From positions 124,001 through 188,000 of the forward strand of contig NZ_SCMP01000005.1 of NCBI RefSeq assembly GCF_005502935.1: a stretch of 64,000 bases of DNA, written 5' to 3'. The stretch comes from Pseudomonas sp. 2FG. GTDB taxonomy: Bacteria; Pseudomonadota; Gammaproteobacteria; Pseudomonadales; Pseudomonadaceae. Every line of letters starts with the position of its first letter. Positions within the stretch are counted from its first letter, which is position 1. A model generated the notes under the pieces. The model saw nothing but the letters and a program-made list of their open reading frames with translations, did not search any database and had not been told where the DNA came from. Positions 8,907-16,479 of the stretch are shown piece by piece. The position numbers and the translations under genes were made by a program.

Positions 8907-9233
8907 ATGCGGATCCAGACTCTTGTGATGCTTACCCTCGCCGCGTTGTGCTCAGCCGGGGCATACGCGCAGGAATACCTGCTGCGTCCCCCAGGCAGTC
9001 CGCCACCCGGCTCACCGGGTACGGCCACGCCCAACCCCTATCAGCAAGTGACGCCGCGCAATGCGCCAGAAGTGGCGCCGAACCTTCCGCGGTTGTTGAA
9101 CAACAACAGTAGTCGCCTGCCGCGAGCCGACTCGGTTAACCCGCGGGATAAGGCTATTCCGCTGCTGGAGCAGCAGTGGCAGCGCAATAGTAAGAGTTTG
9201 CCGCTTGAGCGAAATCCAAAAGAGACTGACTGA
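8907..9233 (+). CDS. Small exported proline-rich protein of unknown function
   Basis: From ATG 8907, which has ACGGAGG six bases upstream, the product is 108 residues. It has a signal peptide (MRIQTLVMLTLAALCSAGAYA) and a mature chain rich in Pro, Asn and Gly (LRPPGSPPPGSPG near the start) with no cysteines after the signal region. The mature part looks unstructured. The gene is divergent from the spermidine-synthase-fold gene. I do not recognise a family; it is likely a periplasmic protein. An upstream in-frame start at 8814 would destroy the signal peptide. Confidence 0.65.
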   Translation: MRIQTLVMLTLAALCSAGAYAQEYLLRPPGSPPPGSPGTATPNPYQQVTPRNAPEVAPNLPRLLNNNSSRLPRADSVNPRDKAIPLLEQQWQRNSKSLPLERNPKETD

Positions 9234-9494
9234 AGCCCGATATGGCGGCTTAACTAGGCAGCGCTGAGGGGCGCCCCGGCCAAGCTGCTGCTGAGCAATG
9301 TGAGCCGATCTTGCAAGTGGCTGGTGGTCGTGAGTCTCGGGTAATAATGAGATACTGCCTAGGTAGCAGCGAATGAGCATAGGGCTTCCAGTCGGCTGGC
9401 AGTTCGGGAGCAGCTCAGCTGCTGAGTTCTAGCTGAGTGGTTATGACAATCTGCGACTAGCCGCATAAAAATAGGCGCCGCATAAGGAAACTGC
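9234..9494. other. 261-bp gene-free stretch
   Basis: No reading frame with coding character, no RNA signature and no strong terminator were seen between the proline-rich exported protein and the first small lipoprotein. AT content rises towards 9495, consistent with a promoter region, but no clear -35/-10 pair can be assigned. Confidence 0.4.
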
Positions 9495-9779
9495 ATGAAG
9501 CGTCTCTTGGTGTTGCTTACCATTCTGGCAATTGCTGGCTGCGCCGCGACTTCCACAGTGCACAAGAAATATGGCAAAAAAGGGCTGCATATCAACTGTT
9601 CTGGTCTTACCTCCTCGTGGGAAAAGTGTGACGAAGAGGCGGTCATGGCATGCGGCTTAGCTGGTTATAAGGTCATGGCAAAGTCGGGAGTCGGTGAAGG
9701 TGACTATGCGGAAAACTACCCGCTTGGTTTAAATCCAGACGGTTTCTCTAGTCGCAACATGATCGTTATCTGCCGCTAA
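9495..9779 (+). CDS. Small lipoprotein, tandem paralogue 1
   Basis: A 94-residue protein with a lipoprotein signal (LTILAIAGC, Cys16 as the lipidation site). The mature part has cysteines in INCSG, EKC, MACG and VICR, with SRNMIVIC at the very end. The next gene encodes a protein with the same cysteine and aromatic spacing, so the two are duplicates. I do not recognise a named family. AAGGAA lies just before the ATG. Codon use is less GC-biased than in the core genes around it, in keeping with an accessory segment. Confidence 0.7.
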   Translation: MKRLLVLLTILAIAGCAATSTVHKKYGKKGLHINCSGLTSSWEKCDEEAVMACGLAGYKVMAKSGVGEGDYAENYPLGLNPDGFSSRNMIVICR

Positions 9780-9833
9780 GCAGTGACGTTTGGTGCTGGC
9801 TGCAGGGTGCAACACATTAGCTCAGGTAAGGAC

Positions 9834-10115
9834 ATGATCCGGCTTATCGTATTCACCACTCTGCTGGCCATCGGCGGATGCGCGACGGTGAATAAAACCT
9901 CAACGAAAGATGGCAGTGATGCCCTCAGCATTGACTGCTCTGGTCAGGCCTTAAAGTGGGAGCACTGCTACGAGAAGGCAACCCAGGCATGCGCTGGTAG
10001 TGGCTATGAGACCGTCGGCAAGAAAGGCAGGCCGGACGCCGACCCAGCTGACGGTCTACTCGGTATAGAGTCTGGTACGTTCGCTAGCCGGAGCCTGGTT
10101 GTTATCTGCAAGTAA
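9834..10115 (+). CDS. Small lipoprotein, tandem paralogue 2
   Basis: A 93-residue product from ATG 9834 (AGGTAAGGAC directly upstream), with lipobox LLAIGGC. The mature chain shares with the upstream gene the pattern IxCSG, WExCxExAxxAC, GY, KxG, GL and FxSRxxxVIC. Four conserved cysteines in the mature part could form two disulfides in the periplasm. The gap to the first paralogue is 54 bp, so they are probably co-transcribed. An earlier in-frame start at 9783 would bury the lipobox and is rejected. Function unknown. Confidence 0.7.
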   Translation: MIRLIVFTTLLAIGGCATVNKTSTKDGSDALSIDCSGQALKWEHCYEKATQACAGSGYETVGKKGRPDADPADGLLGIESGTFASRSLVVICK

Positions 10116-10483
10116 TCATGGTGACGGCTATCAGGGCGCAAAACAGTTGCCCGGCGTGCCTGCAACGCCGGGGCGAGGACGTCCATAGAGCCTCATCATA
10201 AGGGGCTCATGGCTTCAGCTGCTCCTGGCTGTCGTTGCACAGTTGCTATCCCGAACGCTCAGGGAGCGGCGACGCCGAGGCATGGAGAGCTTCGAGTAAT
10301 TTTCCGTAAGCCCTGCCGAAGATAGCGTGGCGAACAATGATTCTGGCTGCTTATGGCTATGACCCGTGCCAGCGCTATAGTTTGAAGTGTCAGCGGGCTG
10401 CAGCTATGACGTTGATGGTGCTCCATATGCTTTAAATTCGCATATGTTAACGACAAGAAATATATGCTCTTGGCGAGAAAGCA
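10116..10483. other. 368-bp gene-free stretch
   Basis: No supported gene. The last 60 bases turn AT-rich and likely hold the promoter and leader of the four-cysteine exported protein gene. No hairpin with a T tail was seen behind the lipoprotein pair. Confidence 0.35.
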
Positions 10484-10777
10484 ATGAGGTATAAATTCAG
10501 CGCTATATGTTTGCTTGTGATGGTGTTTTCGTCCAGCGCGTGCGCTGATGACGATGAATACAATGTCTGTTTGTTGCAGTATCAGAAAGGTGCAAAAACA
10601 AATCTATCTGCGTATTTGATCGAATATGCGTGTAGGAAGCTTTACCAAGAAGGTGCTTTTCTGTTGGGTAAAGAAAAGGCATATAACGAGTGCTTGCTAA
10701 AAAACATACCTGGTGTTGAAAACAGCATGGCTGTTAATCAGATACAGAATGCTTGTAGAAGGCAGTATCTCGAGTAG
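10484..10777 (+). CDS. Exported four-cysteine repeat protein (VF_A0006-like)
   Basis: A 97-residue protein with a signal peptide (AICLLVMVFSSSACA) and two copies of a motif of about 30 residues: YNVCLLQYQKG through IEYACRKLY, then YNECLLKNIPGV through IQNACRRQY. Each copy has two cysteines, giving four in the mature chain. The pattern resembles what I remember as the VF_A0006 four-cysteine family, of unknown function. Base composition is distinctly lower in GC than the core genes, which suggests recent transfer. GGCGAGAAAGC lies before the ATG. Confidence 0.7.
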   Translation: MRYKFSAICLLVMVFSSSACADDDEYNVCLLQYQKGAKTNLSAYLIEYACRKLYQEGAFLLGKEKAYNECLLKNIPGVENSMAVNQIQNACRRQYLE

Positions 10778-10811
10778 ATATCTAACGTATTTAACTCTGA
10801 GGGGTGGTTGT

Positions 10812-10846
10812 AAGCCCAAAGCCCGCGGCTTGCGGGACTTGGGTTT
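10812..10846. terminator. Imperfect hairpin between converging genes
   Basis: AAGCCCAAAGCCCGC pairs imperfectly with GCGGGACTTGGGTTT around a short loop, midway between a plus-strand stop (10777) and a minus-strand stop (10855). It could serve both transcripts. Confidence 0.45.
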
Positions 10847-10854
10847 GCAGACTG

Positions 10855-11142
10855 TCAGTCAGAAATGTAGGGCATAACACCTGCATTCTCTACCAGCTGT
10901 TTTCTTATCTCTGTAGATAAATACCCTGAGCGGACCGATAGCTCGCGGCGAATATCTTCTACCACGCGACAAAATACATCCGAGCTACTCACTTCTTTTG
11001 AGTGGATAACACGGCTATAAGCTGTTACATCGGTCGTGTCAGCCAAGGTGAGCACTATACCGCCATCAGGTCGGCGGTTGCCGAGGGAAACACGGAGAGG
11101 GTGAAACGTTTTCTCGAGCAGATCGATATTAATGTGTTGCAT
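10855..11142 (-). CDS. Small cytoplasmic protein, possibly DUF1652-like
   Basis: A 95-residue protein without signal peptide or membrane segment. The run LEKTFHPLRVSLGNRRPDGG, followed by a beta-rich stretch (IVLTLAD) and an amphipathic helix ending EDIRRELSVRSG, is reminiscent of the small Pseudomonas DUF1652 proteins, but the match is by eye only. It lies 54 bp downstream of another small minus-strand gene, and the two probably form an operon. No function can be given. Confidence 0.5.
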   Translation of the reverse strand: MQHINIDLLEKTFHPLRVSLGNRRPDGGIVLTLADTTDVTAYSRVIHSKEVSSSDVFCRVVEDIRRELSVRSGYLSTEIRKQLVENAGVMPYISD

Positions 11143-11196
11143 GACGGCGCTCCATCGCGAGAGTGAGTAGTTGTGACCGTCATGGGGTCGTTAGGT

Positions 11197-11433
11197 TCAC
11201 GCAGTAAAGCCCTTGCTGGCCAATACCTGACGTGTTCGATCGATTACCAGTTGCAGTGATCCGGAGGAGTACTGTTCTGGATACAAGCGTTCGCTATGAC
11301 GGGCAATGCCGCGTTCGTTGACGATGGTGAAACTGAAGCAGCCTTTGCGAACGGCTTGGATCTGGCAATCGAATGGGGCGAAGGCAGTGGATAGGGTGCG
11401 AATAGCATCCTGAACTTGGTGTTGGGTGGACAT
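11197..11433 (-). CDS. Small cytoplasmic protein of unknown function
   Basis: From ATG 11433 the product is 78 residues (MSTQHQVQDAIRTLSTAF). It reads helix, then CQIQAVRKGCFSFTIVNERG, a likely beta hairpin, then a C-terminal helix (LVIDRTRQVLAS). Length and secondary-structure order parallel the next gene on the same strand, so they may be distant relatives. AGGAAACACC precedes this ATG and supports it over the longer in-frame start at 11505. No homologue is recognised. Confidence 0.5.
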   Translation of the reverse strand: MSTQHQVQDAIRTLSTAFAPFDCQIQAVRKGCFSFTIVNERGIARHSERLYPEQYSSGSLQLVIDRTRQVLASKGFTA

Positions 11434-11957
11434 ATTTATTAGGTGTTTCCTACAAATTACGGTTATGTAACCGCGAAAATTAAAAGCTCCGGTATCGCTG
11501 GCCAAATGGGCAGGCGGAATGAATCTGATCGGAGCAGGGCCGCAAGATAAAGTTCCGCAGTATCGCGGCGCTTAGGCTGGCAGGTAGGTACTTAGGAGGG
11601 CAGGCGATACCAAGGATGGTTAGATATCCTGGGTGGTGAGCCTGATCAATCGACAGGTTGGCTAGGGCAGAGTAAATGGCCTTCGCAGCAGTCTTTCAAG
11701 TTGGAAAGAAGCTGGCAGAAGTCTTTACCTGGGAGCCATCTAGGGCCGGTGCCCTTGGTGTTAGCAAGGTACTCTTGGTGAGTAAATTTGCTAGAGGGGT
11801 TTAGCGGCCTAATTGACTTTCAGCTTGGTACTAACGTGCGCATTGTAATCGATCGGTCGGTTTTTGGATACTGAGGCCGACCGAAGGTGTCGGGTAGAGC
11901 TAAAAAGAATCCGTTCGGCTGTTGGGCGCTTGGGTTGCTCGGGTAAAATCTGGGCAC
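11434..11957. other. 524-bp gene-free stretch
   Basis: No frame in this region shows coding bias on either strand. It includes G-rich runs (11580 to 11640) and a patch near 11855 to 11895 where GGTCGG and CCGACC can pair. No promoter-terminator pair for a small RNA could be defined. It may be a decayed intergenic remnant. Confidence 0.35.
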
Positions 11958-11988
11958 AAAAAAGCCCCGCCGTAGGGCGGGGCTTTTT
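11958..11988 (-). terminator. Rho-independent terminator of the cold-shock gene
   Basis: GCCCCGCC, a GTA loop and GGGCGGGGC form a GC-rich stem with T runs on both sides. Read on the minus strand, it follows the cold-shock stop by about 20 bases and ends in a run of six T. Confidence 0.9.
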
Positions 11989-12006
11989 GAGCAGCGCAGG
12001 GGGTGT

Positions 12007-12219
12007 TTAGACCACCTGAACTTCTTCAGCTTGCATACCTTTCTGGCCTTTGGCAGCCACGAAGGAAACAGTCTGGCCTTCTTTCAGGCTCTTGAAGCCG
12101 TCGCTCTGGATGGCTTTGAAGTGCACGAACAGGTCGTCGCCGCCAGATTGTGGGGTGATGAAGCCGAAGCCTTTTTCATCGTTGAACCACTTGACGGTAC
12201 CAGTTTGGCGATTGGACAT
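12007..12219 (-). CDS. CspA-family cold-shock protein
   Basis: A 70-residue single cold-shock domain with both RNA-binding signatures: KGFGFITP (RNP1) and DLFVHFKAI (RNP2). Such proteins bind single-stranded RNA and DNA and loosen RNA structure; some are cold-induced and others constitutive. AAGGAGATACACC precedes the ATG, an optimal ribosome binding site, and a strong terminator follows. The upstream gap to 12300 may hold a structured leader as in other csp genes. It resembles Pseudomonas CapB/CapA, but which paralogue cannot be said. Confidence 0.95.
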   Translation of the reverse strand: MSNRQTGTVKWFNDEKGFGFITPQSGGDDLFVHFKAIQSDGFKSLKEGQTVSFVAAKGQKGMQAEEVQVV

Positions 12220-12578
12220 GGTGTATCTCCTTGAACAAAGTTAACTACGGTCCTGGAAGAGCCCAAGCCGAGACTGAGTGCAAAGAGTAAAAGGAGTCGA
12301 GATGGTTGGATCGAGATCTAACATCAATTGCGATTCGCGGTGACACATGCAGCACAGTCGCAACACCATACGCGGTTTGCCCGGGAAGTGCGAGCCTTTG
12401 TACTGCCGCTAGTCTAATGCCGTGGAGCTCGCCCTTAGTCTGGGGCAAGCTCAAGCTATCTCGGGCTCGACGCGCTGTTCAAACCGACCGCAGATGCATG
12501 AGCGGTGCGACGACCCCTGCCTGCCCCGCGTGGCTTAGGGGCTGACCAGCTCGCTGGGTTGCGATCCTGACTGCGAGA
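12220..12578. other. 359-bp stretch upstream of the cold-shock gene
   Basis: The first 80 bases are the presumed leader and promoter of the cold-shock gene on the minus strand. The rest shows no intact gene and leads into the degraded ABC ATPase remnant. Confidence 0.4.
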
Positions 12579-12656
12579 GAAACTGCCGAAGTCGGCTCAT
12601 CGAAGAGGATTACGTCCGGCGCCATCGCTAAGGCGCGGGCGATGGCGACACGTTTG
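12579..12656 (-). pseudogene. Remnant of an ABC transporter ATPase
   Basis: Read on the minus strand this segment encodes RVAIARALAMAPDVILFDEP followed by TSA, which is the region from just after the ABC signature through Walker B and the D-loop of an amino-acid-type ABC ATPase. Before it the usual LSGGQQ has become SRKRHK, and after it the frame runs into unrelated residues. No Walker A is present upstream. It is a fragment of about 25 codons left by deletion, next to the toxin-antitoxin pair. It may mark an integration or deletion scar. Confidence 0.75.
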
Positions 12657-12808
12657 TGGCGTTTTCTGCTGTGCACGCAGCACCGAACCAGATGAGGGCC
12701 ATAGCGCTTTTGCAAAGGTGGTCCGGTGGGCTCCGTAAGTCTTCTGGATCTATTGCTGTTAGTCGGGTGCCTGCACCGGCAGGGCTGGGTTGTCGAATGG
12801 AACTTTGC

Positions 12809-12838
12809 TTGTGCGTTTGCGCTATTTTCTATTAATAT
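12809..12838 (+). promoter_or_regulatory. Possible promoter of the RES-Xre operon
   Basis: TTGTGC (12809 to 12814) and TAATAT (12833 to 12838) are 18 bases apart in a locally AT-rich patch that ends 28 bases before the antitoxin ATG. The match to sigma-70 consensus is moderate. Confidence 0.35.
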
Positions 12839-12865
12839 TGCTGCAAACACACAGGGGCTTTCGCC

Positions 12866-13237
12866 ATGAGCGCACTCATTAAAGCCTTGCCTGACGCCGA
12901 CACGGTGCTGGCCAAGGCTTTGCTCAATACCCGTGAACAGCTGGGGCTGACGCAGCAGGAGTTGGCGGAGATCGTTGGCGTGCATCGCACTGCGATCACC
13001 CGCTGGCAGGATAGCGGCGGCTTGCGCCCGCAGAGCAAGACCGGTGAGCTGGCCTTGTTGCTGATCCGCGCCTACCGCGCCTTATTCGCCTTGTTCGGCG
13101 GCAATCTCGCCGACATGCGGCACTTTTTGCGCACCGAAAACCGGCATCTGGCAGGCGTGCCGCTGCAGCAGATGGGGCACGTGCAAGGGCTGGTGCGGGT
13201 GGTCGAATACCTGGATGCCATTCGCGGCAAGGTCTGA
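12866..13237 (+). CDS. Xre/MbcA/ParS-type antitoxin of a RES-Xre system
   Basis: A 123-residue protein with an N-terminal helix-turn-helix (LGLTQQELAEIVGVHRTAIT, about residues 32 to 51) and a C-terminal DUF2384-like region ending NRHLAGVPLQQMGHVQGLVR, the part that blocks the toxin. Xre antitoxins of this class bind RES toxins and repress their own operon. The toxin gene starts 21 bp after the stop, so the order is antitoxin then toxin as in known pairs. Assignment rests on both partners being adjacent. Confidence 0.88.
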   Translation: MSALIKALPDADTVLAKALLNTREQLGLTQQELAEIVGVHRTAITRWQDSGGLRPQSKTGELALLLIRAYRALFALFGGNLADMRHFLRTENRHLAGVPLQQMGHVQGLVRVVEYLDAIRGKV

Positions 13238-13258
13238 GTCATACAAGGAAGAGTGGCC

Positions 13259-14011
13259 ATGGATATCTGGCAGGCCTGCCGCGGTGCAGAACGGATCAAG
13301 CCGCTACGCGGGCGCTTGGTGCGCATAGTAGAAAGCCAGGAGCAGGTCGCGACGCTGCAATTGGTCGACAACCTGGCAGAGCAGGCGCTGCTGGAGGAGT
13401 TGATCGAGGCCAGCAAACCGCCGCTGCCGAAAAGTGCCGAACCGCTGCATTATCTGTTGAAAACCCCCTTTCGCTATCCGCCGCTGCGTTGGGGTTCGCG
13501 TTTTGGCAGCGTCTACGAGCCCAGCCTGTTCTACGCGGCTACACGCCTGGAAACCGCCATGGCCGAGACGGCGTATTACCGTTTCGTGCTGTGGGACGGC
13601 ATGCTCAGCCCGCCGCCTAGCGGGCGTATCTTGTCCGAGCATTCTTCCTTCGAAGCGCGTTACCAGGTTGAACGCGGTATCCAGTTACAGCACCCGCCGT
13701 TCACCGAGCACCAGCGTGAATTGACCGATCCGCTGCACTACCGGGCGACTCAGGCGCTCGGTGGGGCGATGCGTGCTGCCGGCGTTGAGGCTTTTGAGTA
13801 CCAGTCCGCCCGTTGTCCGCTGGGTGGTGCCAATGTCGCGCTGTATACCCCGCAAGCCTTCATGGAAAAGCGGCCGCGTAACCTGACGCCCTGGCTGTGC
13901 GAAACCACCGCCGCCTATGTGGCTTTCAAGCATGCGCAGGCCCCCGATACGCCGCGGTTGTTTCGTTGGGACGACTTTCTGGTCGAGGGGCGCTTGCCGC
14001 AGCCGGCGTGA
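13259..14011 (+). CDS. RES-domain toxin (NAD-degrading family)
   Basis: A 250-residue protein with the RES landmarks: RWGSRFGSVYEPSLFYAA (conserved Arg and Tyr), then ETAMAETAYYRF with the conserved glutamate, and a late conserved region near PRNLTPW. Characterised RES toxins deplete NAD by phosphorolysis or hydrolysis. I choose ATG 13259, eight bases after AAGGAAG, over the GTG two codons earlier. Known RES proteins are 150 to 250 residues; the extra length here is an N-terminal extension of about 75 residues seen in a subset. Confidence 0.88.
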   Translation: MDIWQACRGAERIKPLRGRLVRIVESQEQVATLQLVDNLAEQALLEELIEASKPPLPKSAEPLHYLLKTPFRYPPLRWGSRFGSVYEPSLFYAATRLETAMAETAYYRFVLWDGMLSPPPSGRILSEHSSFEARYQVERGIQLQHPPFTEHQRELTDPLHYRATQALGGAMRAAGVEAFEYQSARCPLGGANVALYTPQAFMEKRPRNLTPWLCETTAAYVAFKHAQAPDTPRLFRWDDFLVEGRLPQPA

Positions 14012-14451
14012 CGGCCGCGATCGAGTCAGCGGCTTGCTGCGCGTCTGAACATTGGCGATTGACGGCTGCTCGCAGTTTTTTGGCCGGGTGCTGCTGTGCA
14101 CAGGTTCGGCGCAAGGCGAGGCTGGGGAATACCGCTGCATATTTGGGCTTGGCCGAGCAGGGTCGCTTGTTCCGTGTCTTGCGTCGCTTGAGCGCTCATG
14201 CGGCTATTGAATTTAACCCGCAAAGCGCCATGTAGATGCCCTGAAACGGGGCGCCCAGGGTGCCCCCGCGAAAACTTGTGCACAATTGCGAAGCGGCTTG
14301 TCAAGCGCCTGCCACCAGCGCCTGTAAGTCCTTGATTCTTTCAGTTGATTTATTAAGTCAATGAAAAATATAGTTTTTTTCTGCTGGTGAAAAAAGCATC
14401 AGTTTGACTTGGAGGCCCATCCCATCAGGCTTGGCGAGTCTTGCTACCAAG
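14012..14451. other. 440-bp stretch downstream of the RES toxin
   Basis: No coding frame is supported. The first 280 bases are GC-rich and featureless. From about 14337 to 14400 it becomes strongly AT-rich (runs of T and A), followed about 50 bases later by the DnaA-box triplet. Confidence 0.4.
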
Positions 14452-14486
14452 TTGTCCACTGAGTTATCCACAACTTCTGTGGATTG
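14452..14486 (+). promoter_or_regulatory. DnaA-box triplet A
   Basis: Three 9-mers sit in fixed spacing: TTGTCCACT (14452 to 14460), three bases, a perfect DnaA box TTATCCACA (14464 to 14472), five bases, and inverted TGTGGATTG (14478 to 14486). The inner part is a 7-bp perfect inverted repeat. An AT-rich tract lies about 50 bases upstream. The same 35-bp layout recurs at 34422 to 34456. Confidence 0.65.
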
Positions 14487-14590
14487 TCCCGAGCGCTTGC
14501 TCTAGATCGCGGTTGGAGGTCTTTTGCAAGGCTTTACCGGCCAAGAAAAAAGAGTGGAGTGGCGTGCCTTTCCCGTCATCCCAGTCATTG

Positions 14591-14932
14591 ATGCCTCGCG
14601 TCTCACTCACTCACTCTCTCTGCCTGCCGCTCCAGCCTCCGTGCGTCTGCTCAAACAACCTGCCCGCCAGGGTGTGGTAGTCGAGCAAAGTCGTCTGGGG
14701 CAGTTGCTCTGTCGTGACTGCGGCAATAGCCGTGACCGCCGGATTGGCCTCGAGCTGCAGCGCCAGGCCGCGCGTGCGGGTGAGCGGCAGGCTCAGCTGG
14801 AGGCCGGGTCGGCTGTACAGCCAGCCACGTCAGCACGACCCGCAGCAAGCCCGGCATTGGCTGGAACAAGCCGCGGCGCAGGGCTCTCACGAAGCCAAGC
14901 GATTGCTGAGCAACCGCTATCCCCATTCTTAA
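14591..14932 (+). pseudogene. Frameshifted Sel1-like repeat gene
   Basis: Two frames together read as one protein. Frame one gives LELQRQAARAGERQAQLEAG up to about 14813; then a one-base shift is needed to continue RLYSQPRQHDPQQARHWLEQ and AAAQGSHEAKRLLSNRYPHS to a TAA at 14932. The second part is a canonical Sel1 repeat (ARxWLEQAAAQGxxEAKxLL). Another shift near the CACTCACTCACT repeat at about 14608 would join it to ATG 14591. Either the gene is broken or the assembly has small indels. It lies just upstream of rmuC on the same strand. Confidence 0.55.
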
Positions 14933-14952
14933 GCGCGCCGCGCCGGGCTGGG

Positions 14953-14958
14953 TATACT
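14953..14958 (+). promoter_or_regulatory. rmuC: -10 element of the rmuC promoter
   Basis: TATACT lies 28 bases before the rmuC ATG in an otherwise GC-rich stretch. The matching -35 position is poor (TAAGCG), so activation or extended contacts may be needed. Confidence 0.45.
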
Positions 14959-14985
14959 GCCCGGCATTCTTGCGTGGAGCCGTCT

Positions 14986-16473
14986 ATGCCTATCGATTTG
15001 CCCAACTTGCTGATTGGTTTATTCGCAGCCGCCGTGCCGTTGTTGGCGCTGGCTTGGCAACTGCAACGGCGTTTGGCGCTCAAACAGGCGGAATGCGCAT
15101 TACTCGATGAGCGCTTGAGCACTGCGCAACTGGCTCAGGATGGCCTGGCTGCGCAGCTCGATGCTTATCGCAGTGAAGTCGCCGAACTCGGCGAAACTAA
15201 AGCCGAGCAGCAGGCCGAGTTGGCTGCATTGCGTCGCGAAGCCGAGCTGCTGCAGGTTGAACGGGGCGCGGCACGCGAGGCTGCCCAGGCCTGGCGTGCC
15301 GAGCGTGAACAGAAAGAAGCCGAGCTGCGCCAACTGGGCGCCGAGCGTGCCGGCCTGGTTGCCGAGTTGCGCGAGCAGCAGGACAGCCATCAGCAGCGCT
15401 TGAATGACTTGCAAGGTTCCCGCGATGAGCTGCGGGCGCAGTTCGCCGAACTGGCCGGGAAGATCTTCGATGAGCGTGAACAGCGCTTTGCCGAAACCAG
15501 CCAGCAGCGCCTCGGACAACTGCTCGACCCACTCAAGGAACGTATCCAGTCCTTCGAGAAACGGGTCGAGGAGAGCTATCAGCAGGAAGCCCGCGAGCGC
15601 TTCTCTCTGAGTAAGGAGCTGGAGCGCCTGCAACTGCTCAATCAGCGCCTGAGCGATGAGGCGACCAACCTGACTCGCGCCCTGCAAGGCCAGAAGACCC
15701 AGGGCAACTGGGGCGAGCTGGTACTGGAGCGGGTGCTGGAGCATGCCGGCCTGGAGAAGGGCCGCGAGTATCAGACCCAGGTCAGCCTCAAGGGCGCCGA
15801 TGGCGAGCGCTTCCAGCCCGATGTGCTGATTTTGCTACCCGGCGACCGTCAGGTGGTGGTGGATGCCAAGGTCAGCCTGACCGCCTATCAACAGTTTATT
15901 GCCGCCGACGCTGAGCCGCTTCGCCAGCAGGCGCTGAGGCAGCATGTGCTGTCGCTGCGCAACCACCTCAAAGGCCTCTCGGTGAAGGATTATCAGCGTC
16001 TGGAAGGGCTGCACAGCCTGGACTTCGTGCTGCTGTTCGTGCCGATCGAAGCGGCTTTTGCCGCGGCGTTGCAGGCCGATTCCGGGCTGCTCCAGGAGGC
16101 CTTCGAGCAGAATATCGTGATCGTCAGCCCGACCACCTTGCTCGCCACCCTGCGGGTGATCGACAGCCTCTGGCGCCAGGAGCGGCAGAGCCAGAACGCC
16201 CGCGAGATCGCCGAGCGGGCCGGCGCGCTGTACGACAAGTTCGTCGCCTTTATTCAGGATCTGGACGAGGTCGGCAGTCGTCTGCAACAGCTGGACAAGG
16301 CCTACGCCGCGGCACGCAACAAGCTCAGCGAGGGCCGCGGCAATATCATCAGTCGGGTGGAAAACCTCAAACTGCTCGGCGCCCGCGCCAGCAAGAGCCT
16401 GCCGACGGACTTGCTGGAGCGGGCGGCCGGCGTGCCGCACTTCGATGCAGCGGTCGACGCGGCGGTCGATTAG
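14986..16473 (+). CDS. rmuC: DNA recombination protein RmuC
   Basis: A 495-residue protein with an N-terminal membrane anchor (LLIGLFAAAVPLLALAWQL), a long coiled coil (about residues 35 to 190, rich in Glu, Gln, Ala and Leu), and the RmuC nuclease-like domain with GNWGELVLERVLEHAGL, FQPDVLILLPGDRQVVVDAK and LSVKDYQRLEGLHSLDFVLL. RmuC limits inversions at short repeats, and its core is related to PD-(D/E)XK nucleases; D and DAK are visible. I use ATG 14986 with GGAGC upstream, although the frame is open much further 5'. It converges on the next minus-strand gene, six bases apart. Confidence 0.92.
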   Translation: MPIDLPNLLIGLFAAAVPLLALAWQLQRRLALKQAECALLDERLSTAQLAQDGLAAQLDAYRSEVAELGETKAEQQAELAALRREAELLQVERGAAREAAQAWRAEREQKEAELRQLGAERAGLVAELREQQDSHQQRLNDLQGSRDELRAQFAELAGKIFDEREQRFAETSQQRLGQLLDPLKERIQSFEKRVEESYQQEARERFSLSKELERLQLLNQRLSDEATNLTRALQGQKTQGNWGELVLERVLEHAGLEKGREYQTQVSLKGADGERFQPDVLILLPGDRQVVVDAKVSLTAYQQFIAADAEPLRQQALRQHVLSLRNHLKGLSVKDYQRLEGLHSLDFVLLFVPIEAAFAAALQADSGLLQEAFEQNIVIVSPTTLLATLRVIDSLWRQERQSQNAREIAERAGALYDKFVAFIQDLDEVGSRLQQLDKAYAAARNKLSEGRGNIISRVENLKLLGARASKSLPTDLLERAAGVPHFDAAVDAAVD

Positions 16474-16479
16474 CTTTGT

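Noticed and set aside
12479..12985. Intact 168-residue minus-strand gene
   Set aside because: Only about 25 codons resemble an ABC ATPase; the 5' half is antisense to the antitoxin.
14452..14486. Chromosomal replication origin
   Set aside because: Only three boxes are present and no dnaA, dnaN, recF, gyrB or rnpA is nearby, so an oriC call is not supported.
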